This document shows, in pieces, positions 1 through 5,520 of a DNA stretch of 7,295 nt. The first letter of the stretch is position 1. The number at the start of each line of letters is the position of its first letter. Below the pieces are notes generated by a model. The model saw only the letters and a list, made by a program, of their open reading frames with translations, did not search any database and was not told the origin of the DNA. This DNA comes from Methanothrix sp. (GTDB lineage Archaea; Halobacteriota; Methanosarcinia; Methanotrichales; Methanotrichaceae), in the NCBI GenBank assembly GCA_012798025.1, contig JAAZNX010000081.1:1-7295 (forward strand), written 5' to 3'. The position numbers and the translations under genes were made by a program.

Positions 1-111
1 AAGACCGGCGGCGACATCAACATGGATACCGTCAAGTCCGAGCTGGGCCTGACAGAGGGCCAGTTCATGCAGGTCGTCGAGGCTCTGCAAGCTGACGGCG
101 TCCTCGAGTGA
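1..111 (+). CDS. cdhC: C-terminal end of probable ACDS beta subunit (CdhC), 5' truncated
   Basis: Frame 1 is open from the window edge to TGA at 109-111 and encodes the last 36 residues of a protein. The visible part reads like a compact helical or winged-helix-like segment: a DINMDTVKSELGLTEGQ stretch followed by a helix and ending ADGVLE. It has no cysteines, so none of the A-cluster ligands can be seen here. The assignment rests on position. In Methanosarcina-type ACDS operons the gene before the cooC-like ATPase and cdhD is cdhC, the beta subunit that makes and breaks the acetyl C-C and C-S bonds at a Ni-Fe-S A-cluster. The next gene starts 28 nt downstream, so co-transcription is likely. 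I do not recognise this tail as a diagnostic CdhC sequence, and it could instead be the end of another operon protein. Confidence 0.55.
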   Translation, partial: KTGGDINMDTVKSELGLTEGQFMQVVEALQADGVLE

Positions 112-123
112 ATTGATCTTAAA

Positions 124-131
124 GAGGAGAG
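124..131 (+). promoter_or_regulatory. Ribosome binding site deciding the ATG start at 140
   Basis: The purine run GAGGAGAG, with GGAG at 126-129, lies 10 nt before ATG 140. It favours that start over the in-frame TTG at 113, which has no such site and lies just after the upstream stop codon. The ATG start also makes the N-terminus (MQLKLK) identical to that of the downstream paralogue. Confidence 0.8.
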
Positions 132-139
132 ATGAGTCA

Positions 140-313
140 ATGCAGCTAAAACTTAAACCCAAGGCACCCGCAGCAGCGGCCCCAGCGGCCGCTCCGGCAG
201 GCGCGGCACCCGCAGCAGCACCAGCAATGTCCATGTCCGGCAGCGCCGGCGGCATAAAGCTCGTGCTGAAGGATGCGAAGATCAGCATCGACAAGGTGGT
301 ACTCGCAAAGTAG
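140..313 (+). CDS. Small Ala/Pro-rich protein in ACDS operon, paralogue 1
   Basis: A 57-residue protein of unknown function. It has three parts: a short basic start (MQLKLKPK, 1-8), a low-complexity Ala/Pro hinge with a small Met/Ser/Gly section (about 9-37), and a 20-residue tail GIKLVLKDAKISIDKVVLAK. The alternating hydrophobic and polar residues of the tail predict two short beta strands. There is no signal peptide, membrane segment, cysteine or histidine, so it should be cytoplasmic and is unlikely to bind metal directly. The hinge resembles the mobile linkers of swinging-arm subunits such as lipoyl or biotin carriers. Its place between the probable cdhC and the cooC-like gene, and its close relative immediately downstream, suggest an accessory or docking role in the ACDS complex. 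From memory, Methanosarcina CdhC carries a C-terminal extension with an Ala/Pro/Met-rich linker and a similar strand-like end. This could be that piece as a separate protein, but the homology is unverified. Confidence 0.8.
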   Translation: MQLKLKPKAPAAAAPAAAPAGAAPAAAPAMSMSGSAGGIKLVLKDAKISIDKVVLAK

Positions 314-314
314 A

Positions 315-349
315 GTCCGCCTTTCATCTCCTTTTTGGGAGACGCGGAC
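315..349 (+). promoter_or_regulatory. Hairpin between the two small Ala/Pro-rich genes
   Basis: Two nested stems can be drawn. The outer pairs GTCCGC 315-320 with GCGGAC 344-349. The inner pairs TCTCC 327-331 with GGAGA 338-342, with a short T-rich loop and a six-base bulge at 321-326. It begins two bases after the stop codon of the first small gene and has no T-tract after it, so it is a poor intrinsic terminator. It could stabilise or process the mRNA, or set different expression levels for the genes on either side. The following stretch to 384 (about 35 nt) holds no further gene; it contains an AT-rich run (TAATTAAAAA) near 371-380 that is only weakly promoter-like. Confidence 0.5.
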
Positions 350-394
350 GATTCTATGCGAGAACTACTGTAATTAAAAAGTGAGGGAGATATT

Positions 395-580
395 ATGCAG
401 CTTAAGCTCAAGAAGAAAGAAGAGGCTCCTGCAGCAGCCCCTGCGGCTGTCGCGGCAGCGCCTGCGGGAGCGGCTCCGGCTTTTGCCATGCCTGCAGCAT
501 CATCGGGCAGCATCACTATTGAGCTTCGTGGCGCAACCGTGCACGTAGCCGAAGTGGTTATCAAGCCAACGAAAAAGTAA
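395..580 (+). CDS. Small Ala/Pro-rich protein in ACDS operon, paralogue 2
   Basis: A 61-residue protein of unknown function with the same plan as its upstream neighbour: basic start (MQLKLKKKEE, 1-10), Ala/Pro hinge (about 11-35) and a strand-like tail GSITIELRGATVHVAEVVIK ending in PTKK. The two share the first six residues, the hinge string AAPAGAAPA, and a tail pattern in which Ile, Leu, Ala and Val-Val fall at matching places (x-I-x-hydrophobic-x-L-[KR]-x-A-x-[IV]-x-[IV]-x-x-VV). The first 16 bases of the two genes match at 13 positions. A good ribosome site (GGGAGA, 385-390) precedes the ATG by 4 nt. The cooC-like gene starts 13 nt after this stop, which places the protein firmly in the ACDS operon. 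The pair probably arose by tandem duplication and then diverged, mainly in the tail. A structural or docking role is inference only. Confidence 0.82.
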   Translation: MQLKLKKKEEAPAAAPAAVAAAPAGAAPAFAMPAASSGSITIELRGATVHVAEVVIKPTKK

Positions 581-586
581 GGAAGG
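581..586 (+). promoter_or_regulatory. Ribosome binding site for the TTG-initiated cooC-like gene
   Basis: GGAAGG lies 7 nt before TTG 594. An in-frame TAA at 588-590 sits just upstream of that TTG. The first in-frame ATG is residue 21, after the P-loop. Together these force initiation at the TTG. Confidence 0.65.
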
Positions 587-593
587 CTAAACC

Positions 594-1355
594 TTGGGGA
601 AGATAATTGCGATAACCGGCAAAGGCGGCACAGGCAAGACGGCTGTGGCCGCGATGCTCATCAGATATCTTGTAAAGGATTCAGGAAAGAAATACCGGGT
701 GCTTGTTATTGATGCCGACGCTGATGCCAACCTGGCAGATGCGCTGGGCGTGAAGGCCGAAAAGACCATCGGCGATATGAGGGAGTTCATGCAGCAGTCT
801 CGGTATACAACTCCACCCGAAACCGACAAACAGGTGCTCTTCGAGTCCAAGCTGTTTGAGATCCTTTTGGAAGAGGATGGCTATGATCTTCTGGTCATGG
901 GCAAGCCAGAAGGTTCAGGTTGCTACTGTTTTGTAAATAATCTTCTGCGCGCCGTTATGGACAAAACCGTCGCTAACTACGATCTGGTCATCATAGATAC
1001 GCCCGCGGGTCTGGAGCACTTCAGCAGGAAGACCATTCCGGACCTAGATGACCTCATCGTGGTCACAGACGAGTCCAGGAGAGGGCTTACGACAGGTGAG
1101 CGCATACGCGATCTGGCCAGGGAGATTGAGCTGAAGTACAAGGATCTGTATGTAGTTGTCAACAAGGTCACACCGGACCGAAGGGATGCGGTTCTGGAGA
1201 ACGCCAAAAGCCTGGGCCTCAAGGTTATCGGCACAATTCCCTATGATGAATGTCTAGCCAAATTCGATTTAGTGGGAGATCCATTGATGGGCCTACCTGA
1301 CGATTCACCTGCCATCCTTGAGATGAGGCAGGTCGTCAGGGAACTTGGCCTATGA
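594..1355 (+). CDS. cooC: CooC-like P-loop ATPase for CODH/ACS nickel maturation
   Basis: A 253-residue SIMIBI-class (MinD/ArsA-type) ATPase. Visible motifs are the deviant Walker A loop GKGGTGKT (9-16, with the signature second lysine at K10), the VLVIDADADANL strand (37-48, switch I/Walker A' region), the Cys-x-Cys pair C110/C112 in GSGCYCFVNNLLR, and the Walker B-like LVIIDTPAGLEH (131-142). The CxC pair is the metal-binding, dimer-bridging signature of CooC, and length matches that family (about 250-270). Known CooC proteins couple ATP hydrolysis to nickel insertion into CODH, and related AcsF acts on ACS. Here the gene lies between the probable beta subunit and cdhD, as in Methanosarcina ACDS operons, so it could serve the C-cluster, the A-cluster or both. 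The start is a TTG forced by an in-frame stop six bases upstream. cdhD begins 11 nt after the TGA. Confidence 0.93.
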   Translation: MGKIIAITGKGGTGKTAVAAMLIRYLVKDSGKKYRVLVIDADADANLADALGVKAEKTIGDMREFMQQSRYTTPPETDKQVLFESKLFEILLEEDGYDLLVMGKPEGSGCYCFVNNLLRAVMDKTVANYDLVIIDTPAGLEHFSRKTIPDLDDLIVVTDESRRGLTTGERIRDLAREIELKYKDLYVVVNKVTPDRRDAVLENAKSLGLKVIGTIPYDECLAKFDLVGDPLMGLPDDSPAILEMRQVVRELGL

Positions 1356-1366
1356 GGGTGATTTGA

Positions 1367-2719
1367 ATGGCAGGAAAGATCACATTGTCTGACCTGAACA
1401 AGACGTTATCTGAGATGAATGTTCAGTCCCTCGAGGGTATCAAGATCGAGGGCGATATAGAGATTGAATTGGACGCAGGTGCAGGCGGCGTTGGGCCTCT
1501 ATTTGCCTATTACTTTGGGCAAGAGGCAGCCAAGATCGCCATGCAGCTCATGAACTTTGCCAAGGCCGTAGGCTACCCAGTAGAGACCCTAATGCAGCCT
1601 GTTGCAGTCGCTTCGGCCATAGCTCCAGCACCAAAAGAGCTGACAGCCGCTGCTGCAGAGGTTCCAGCATTTAAGGTGGCATCGGCCCTTGCCAGCGCCA
1701 AGTTCTCAGTAGGAACCGACAAGACCTGGAAGACACCCATTCAGGAGGTAACTTTAGGCGCCACCAAAGCAGATGGCGGAAGCCGCGGCCACGTAGTCAA
1801 GTTGGGCGGCGAGAGGGCAATGCCCTTCTTCCCGGACGCTGCAATGCCCCACGCGCCCAAGATCACCATGGATGTCTTCGACATGCCCATCGGCATGGCC
1901 AAAGCAGTCAAGATGCACTATGAGGATGTAATCAACTCTCCTGGCGAGTGGGCAAAGAAGGCAGTCAAGAAGTTCGGCGCAGACATGGTCACAGTTCATC
2001 TTATCAGCACAGATCCTCTCCTGAAGGACACTCCAGCCCAGGAAGCAGTCAAGACGGTAGAAGAGGTCTTGCAGGCCGTGGATGTTCCAATCTGCATCGG
2101 CGGATCTGGCAATCCAAATAAAGATCCGATTGTGCTCTCCAAAGCCGCAGAAGTGGCCCAGGGCGAGCGCTGTCTTATCGCCTCCGCAAACCTGAACATG
2201 GATTGGGAGAAGATAGGCAAGGCCTGCGTAGACAACGGTCACGTATGCCTGGCCTGGACACAGCTAGAGATCAACTCTCAAAAGGAGCTGAACAGGAAGC
2301 TCATGAAGGTCGCAGGCGTTCCGCGCGAATCGATCGTCATGGACCCGACGACTGCTGCGCTTGCATACGGCCTGGACTTCGCCTACTCCAACATGGAGAG
2401 GATCAGGCTTGGCGCCCTGAAGGGCGACGAAGAGCTCACGTTCCCGATGTCCTCCGGAACCACAAACGCCTGGGGCGTCAGAGAGGCCTGGATGGTTCGC
2501 TCTCCAAACAAAGACGACTCAGACTGGGGAGACAGGATGCTCCGCGGCCCGATCTGGGAGATTCTGACAGGATACTCTCTGGCCATGGCAGGCGTTGACA
2601 TCTTCATGATGATGCACCCACTGGCTGTTGCCTATGTGCATGAGATCACTCAGTCCCTGATGGGAAGAATCGAGGCCAAGTCACCAGACACCAGCGCTTG
2701 GCTCAAGATGGGGGTGTGA
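1367..2719 (+). CDS. cdhD: ACDS delta subunit (corrinoid protein small subunit)
   Basis: A 450-residue protein recognisable throughout as CdhD. Residues 1-36 hold the conserved start ([18 protein letters not shown], then [14 protein letters not shown]). Residues 37-75 are helical, and an Ala-rich linker spans about 79-112. The TIM-barrel corrinoid-protein domain runs from about 120 to the end. Hallmarks include [13 protein letters not shown] (137-149), the [17 protein letters not shown] block (211-227), [11 protein letters not shown] (244-254), SANLNMDW (273-280), the [20 protein letters not shown] block (325-344) and [12 protein letters not shown] (359-370). CdhD pairs with CdhE to form the cytoplasmic corrinoid Fe-S protein that carries the methyl group between the A-cluster and tetrahydrosarcinapterin. 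It seems slightly longer than Methanosarcina CdhD (about 436 from memory), with the extra length apparently in the linker. The site GAGGGTGAT, overlapping the upstream stop, precedes the ATG. Its TGA lies 5 nt before cdhE. Confidence 0.97.
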   Translation: MAGKITLSDLNKTLSEMNVQSLEGIKIEGDIEIELDAGAGGVGPLFAYYFGQEAAKIAMQLMNFAKAVGYPVETLMQPVAVASAIAPAPKELTAAAAEVPAFKVASALASAKFSVGTDKTWKTPIQEVTLGATKADGGSRGHVVKLGGERAMPFFPDAAMPHAPKITMDVFDMPIGMAKAVKMHYEDVINSPGEWAKKAVKKFGADMVTVHLISTDPLLKDTPAQEAVKTVEEVLQAVDVPICIGGSGNPNKDPIVLSKAAEVAQGERCLIASANLNMDWEKIGKACVDNGHVCLAWTQLEINSQKELNRKLMKVAGVPRESIVMDPTTAALAYGLDFAYSNMERIRLGALKGDEELTFPMSSGTTNAWGVREAWMVRSPNKDDSDWGDRMLRGPIWEILTGYSLAMAGVDIFMMMHPLAVAYVHEITQSLMGRIEAKSPDTSAWLKMGV

Positions 2720-2724
2720 GATAC

Positions 2725-4137
2725 ATGAAGGAAACCAGCCCGCTAAACCTTTACAAGCAGCTTCCACAGACCAACTGCAAGAAGTGCGGAGAGGAGACCT
2801 GCATGGCCTTTGCAGCAGGCCTGATTGCCAGGACCAGGAAGGTAGAGGATTGCACACCGCTCATAGAAGAGAAGAAGTACGCCAAGAAGCTCGATACCCT
2901 CAAGACCATCGTCGCCCCTGAGCTGAAGATGATTTATGTAGGCGTGGGAGACAAGCAGGTTAAGATCGGGGGCGAGGACGTCATGTTCCGCCACCAGATG
3001 ACCTTCTTCAACAAGCCGCCATTTGCCTATGATGTCACCGATGCGATGGAAGAGGCAAAGCTCGTTGAGCGCGTCAAGAAGATCACCAACTGGAAGAAGT
3101 TCTACATCGGCAAATGGGAACGTGTGGAGATGATCGCCGTGCGTTCCGTGACTGACGACCCGACAAAGTTCGCCGCATGCGTCAAGAAGGTCATGGAGAA
3201 CTCCGATTTCCCGCTCATTCTCTGCTCCTTCAATCCCAAGGTGCTTAAGGCAGGTCTTGATGTGGCAGGCAAGGCTAAGCCTTTGATCTACGCAGCCAAC
3301 AAGGACAACTGGAAGGAGGTCGCACAGCTCGCCTTTGACTTCAAAGTGCCAGTCGTCTTGAGCGTGCCATTCGACCTGGATGGCCTGAAGTCCATGGCAG
3401 TCACCTTTGCCAGCATGGGCCTGACAGACCTCGTACTGGACCCGGGCACTGCTCCAAACGGAAAGATGCTGCAGCAGACCCTGCAAAACTTCATCAATTT
3501 GCGCCGGGCTGCTGTGGAAGAGGCTCAGAGGGATATCGCATATCCAGTCATGGCTCTGCCGATCAATGCATGGCTTACCACAGATGATCCAGTCCGAGCG
3601 GCATACTGGGAGTCAGTGCTCACAGCTGCCTTCACCATCCGCGGCGGAGCTGTCATGATCAAACACTCCACCGAGGCCCACAGCATGATGCCCGATATGC
3701 ACCTGCGCTTCAACATCTACACCGATCCAAGGAAGCCCGTGCAGGTGAAGCCAGGCCTCTACAAGGTAGGCAACCCAGGACCCGAGTCGCCGGTCTTCGT
3801 TACCACCAACTTCGCCCTGACCTACTACACAGTGGAGTCCGATATCGCCTCAAACGCCATCGATGCCTACATCCTGGCAATCAACACAGATGGCATAGGA
3901 GTGCAGGCCTCAGTTGCTGGTGGCCAGCTCAACCCCACCAAGATCAAGGATGCTATGAATGAGACGGGCTTCGACTGGAAGGGCCAGAAGTATCCTGCCC
4001 TCGTCCTGCCAGGCATGGCTGCCAAGTTCTCAGGCGAGCTTGAGGACCTCTTCGCAGGCCAGGCCAAGATAATGGTCGGCCCAGAAGACTCCGGCCGCAT
4101 CGTCGGCTGGATGAAGGACATGTGGCCTCCCAAGTAA
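2725..4137 (+). CDS. cdhE: ACDS gamma subunit (corrinoid/Fe-S protein large subunit)
   Basis: A 470-residue CdhE of normal family length. The N-terminal domain carries the 4Fe-4S motif C18-x2-C21-x4-C26-x16-C43, the cluster that reductively activates the corrinoid to Co(I). A TIM barrel follows (about 60-330). The C-terminal corrinoid-binding domain (about 340-470) has the typical endings PALVLPGMAAKFSGELED and VGPEDSGRIVGWMKDMWPP. The protein accepts the acetyl-derived methyl group on cobalt and, with CdhD, passes it to tetrahydrosarcinapterin. I chose ATG 2725 because GGGGTG (2711-2716) sits 8 nt before it, and because known CdhE N-termini start close to the cysteine motif. In-frame TTG 2698 and GTG 2716 are possible but would overlap cdhD or its stop codon. 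It is the last gene of the operon: a terminator follows 11 nt downstream. Confidence 0.97.
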   Translation: MKETSPLNLYKQLPQTNCKKCGEETCMAFAAGLIARTRKVEDCTPLIEEKKYAKKLDTLKTIVAPELKMIYVGVGDKQVKIGGEDVMFRHQMTFFNKPPFAYDVTDAMEEAKLVERVKKITNWKKFYIGKWERVEMIAVRSVTDDPTKFAACVKKVMENSDFPLILCSFNPKVLKAGLDVAGKAKPLIYAANKDNWKEVAQLAFDFKVPVVLSVPFDLDGLKSMAVTFASMGLTDLVLDPGTAPNGKMLQQTLQNFINLRRAAVEEAQRDIAYPVMALPINAWLTTDDPVRAAYWESVLTAAFTIRGGAVMIKHSTEAHSMMPDMHLRFNIYTDPRKPVQVKPGLYKVGNPGPESPVFVTTNFALTYYTVESDIASNAIDAYILAINTDGIGVQASVAGGQLNPTKIKDAMNETGFDWKGQKYPALVLPGMAAKFSGELEDLFAGQAKIMVGPEDSGRIVGWMKDMWPPK

Positions 4138-4148
4138 ATCAAGGAGAG

Positions 4149-4174
4149 ATGTGCCCAATGGGGGCACATTTTTT
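4149..4174 (+). terminator. Terminator of the ACDS operon
   Basis: A perfect 8-bp stem, ATGTGCCC (4149-4156) with GGGCACAT (4162-4169), has a five-base loop and runs into six T residues (4169-4174). It starts 11 nt after the cdhE stop. The hairpin plus T-tract, next to a convergent gene, is strong evidence for the transcript end. Confidence 0.85.
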
Positions 4175-4333
4175 CATTTATGGCCCACATGAAACTTAGC
4201 GTTATCAGGATGCTGTTTTTCTTAAGTTGATCTTTTGTGAAGCGTTTTTGTATGATCGCTCTCTACATGCGAGCACCAAGGACTCCAACCTACTTTTGGA
4301 TCATGACCTGCATGTGAAGATAAAATAGAAATT
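4175..4333. other. Non-coding spacer between convergent genes
   Basis: About 160 nt between the two facing terminators. I see no coding region, tRNA or convincing promoter. Two 6-bp inverted repeats occur (ATGATC 4252-4257 with GATCAT 4299-4304; ACATGC 4265-4270 with GCATGT 4310-4315), but they are short enough to be chance. Confidence 0.6.
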
Positions 4334-4353
4334 CCCGGGGGCAAATCCCCGGG
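4320..4353 (-). terminator. Terminator of the secreted-protein gene
   Basis: Read on the minus strand, a perfect 7-bp GC stem (CCCGGGG with CCCCGGG, spanning 4334-4353, six-base loop) is followed by the T-rich run AATTTCTATTTTA. It lies 20 nt past the stop codon at 4374. It faces the ACDS terminator, so the two units are insulated from each other. Confidence 0.8.
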
Positions 4354-4373
4354 CAAGACATATAAGCAGCCGT

Positions 4374-5372
4374 TCAAGCGGCGCTGTTCTGAGATTCGTT
4401 CTTCGTGCTCTCGTGAAGGCTTTCTTGCGTGCCAGCCAGCCTCGCCTTGCTGGCAGCTATCTTCTCCTTTAAAGAGCTGAGCTTAGTTGTCGTGTTGGTG
4501 GTCCCATTGGCCTGGTCCCCTGCAGAGGCTGCCTGGGCTTGTGACTGGTCGCTGCTTGAGGCTGGTGCATTCCCAGCGGCAGGAGCAGATGCGCTGACGG
4601 TTTTGGTCGCATTGGCACCGTAGACCTTCTCATCTGACAGGGCTACCATATCGTTCTCCAGATTTATGATGATCTGATCAGGTGCCCCGTAGTTGTAAGC
4701 CAGAGCTGCAGGTCTGCTGATCAGGGATACTCCCGTAAAGCCCACAAGCACTCGCGTCTCGCTCGCCATCCCCGGCCCGATCACCTCGGGATCGAAGCCC
4801 AATGTGGGACGGTACGGCCAGCCCCACTGGTCCAGAAGCGTGAAATTCTCGGGAGCAAGGTAGAGGTCCTTCGTTCCATTGTTGGCCACCCGAAGCTGCA
4901 TGACGATGCCCTGCTCGTCGGGATTGATCAGCCAGTCTGTGATTCCATAATACCTTATGATGACGTTCTCATTGACGCCCTTTGGCGTGGCCCACCAGTT
5001 GATGGCAAAGGGCAATCCGTCTTTGGGTGTAACCTTGATGAGCTTGAAGAGATCATCCTTGGGAATTAAGAAGTAAACCAACTGCCTTCCGGAAAGCTGC
5101 CCATTGAGGTATCCAGCAGGCTGCAGGGGCTTGTATAGGCCTGGCGAATAAGTCTTATCGTTTTGGTCCACAAGCTCATAAGTGGCATTTTCAGCTCCCA
5201 CGAGGGCCACATCCACCTTCAGGATCTCATCGGTCGAATTCTCATCATCCAGAGGAGTCCTGGTCGCCCCGAAGAGCACGACCGTTGCGTTTCCATCGCT
5301 GCCCTGCAGAGGAACGGCCTGAGCTGTGCCCAAGAGCAGAGCCAATAAAAGGGCTAGAACAAATAATCTCAT
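4374..5372 (-). CDS. Secreted, probably N-glycosylated protein of unknown function
   Basis: A 332-residue protein that I do not recognise. It starts with a clear Sec signal peptide (MRLFVLALLLALLLGTAQA, 1-19), with likely cleavage before VPLQ. The body (about 20-250) looks mostly beta-sandwich, with aromatic-rich strands such as INWWATPKG, YYGITDWLINPDEQG and DQWGWPYRPTLGFDPE. A low-complexity Ala/Ser/Gln/Thr stalk follows (about 255-297), then a charged, probably helical end (298-320, SSLKEKIAASKARLAG) and a polar tail. Nine N-x-S/T sequons (N28, 45, 62, 165, 176, 254, 289, 293, 325) suggest export and archaeal N-glycosylation. The mature protein has no cysteine and no C-terminal membrane anchor or sorting signal, so it is probably released or held by the cell envelope or sheath. 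GGGGG (5380-5384, minus strand) lies 7 nt before the ATG. It is monocistronic, diverging from metG and converging on the ACDS operon. Confidence 0.9.
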   Translation of the reverse strand: MRLFVLALLLALLLGTAQAVPLQGSDGNATVVLFGATRTPLDDENSTDEILKVDVALVGAENATYELVDQNDKTYSPGLYKPLQPAGYLNGQLSGRQLVYFLIPKDDLFKLIKVTPKDGLPFAINWWATPKGVNENVIIRYYGITDWLINPDEQGIVMQLRVANNGTKDLYLAPENFTLLDQWGWPYRPTLGFDPEVIGPGMASETRVLVGFTGVSLISRPAALAYNYGAPDQIIINLENDMVALSDEKVYGANATKTVSASAPAAGNAPASSSDQSQAQAASAGDQANGTTNTTTKLSSLKEKIAASKARLAGTQESLHESTKNESQNSAA

Positions 5373-5416
5373 CTTTGTACCCCCGTTATTTTTTTACTAT
5401 CTCTTTTGAGGTGACT

Positions 5417-5426
5417 GCATCGATGC
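5417..5426. repeat. Perfect 10-bp palindrome in the divergent promoter region
   Basis: GCATCGATGC is a perfect palindrome about 45 nt upstream of the secreted-protein ATG. If the TATA-like element at 5448-5458 drives the minus strand, the palindrome would overlap the expected start site, as an operator might. Its function is unproven, and a single short palindrome can arise by chance. Confidence 0.3.
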
Positions 5427-5447
5427 TATTTTCTGCGTTTGTTATTC

Positions 5448-5458
5448 GGTTATATACA
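5448..5458. promoter_or_regulatory. TATA-like element between divergent genes
   Basis: The sequence GGTTATATACA is near-symmetrical. On the minus strand it reads TGTATATAACC, preceded by an A-rich BRE-like stretch (GATAAAA). It would place a transcript start near 5425, with a leader of about 50 nt for the secreted protein. On the plus strand it would place a start near 5480 and a leader of about 40 nt for metG. It may serve either gene or both. A weaker CTATATCT at 5480-5487 is an alternative for metG. Confidence 0.45.
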
Positions 5459-5506
5459 TTTTATCCATGCTGGGAAACCTATATCTCTCTGTTACATCAT
5501 AACCGT

Positions 5507-5514
5507 GGGCGGTG
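5507..5514 (+). promoter_or_regulatory. Ribosome binding site for the TTG-initiated metG
   Basis: GGGCGGTG lies 6 nt before TTG 5521. An in-frame TAG occupies 5518-5520, directly before that TTG. The next in-frame ATG comes after the catalytic HLGH motif, so TTG is the only workable start. Confidence 0.7.
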
Positions 5515-5520
5515 TTCTAG

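Noticed and set aside
109..142. Stop-codon readthrough or frameshift joining the upstream gene to the first small protein
   Set aside because: The two are in different frames and separated by 28 nt containing a good ribosome site, with no slippery sequence. Independent initiation explains the layout.
1754..2242. Minus-strand frame of 162 codons opposite cdhD
   Set aside because: It is antisense to conserved CdhD coding sequence, and its protein looks like reverse translation noise rich in Cys, His and Ile.
2203..2598. Plus-strand frame of 131 codons inside cdhD
   Set aside because: It is out of frame within a conserved region, Arg/Gly-rich as expected from a shifted frame, and has no ribosome site.
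2743..3486. Long minus-strand open frame of 247 codons opposite cdhE
   Set aside because: It lies fully antisense to the well-conserved cdhE. Its Leu/Cys/His-rich composition is typical of a reverse-strand shadow, and it has no recognisable motif.
4149..4199. Micro-frame of 16 codons (ATG TGC CCA ...) after an AAGGAG-like site, downstream of cdhE
   Set aside because: The start codon and most of the frame lie within the terminator stem and T-tract, and the ribosome-like site is too close to the ATG. The overlap is more likely chance.
4252..4315. Interleaved 6-bp inverted repeats that could be drawn as a pseudoknot
   Set aside because: Repeats this short are expected by chance in a spacer of this size, and nothing else there suggests an RNA gene.
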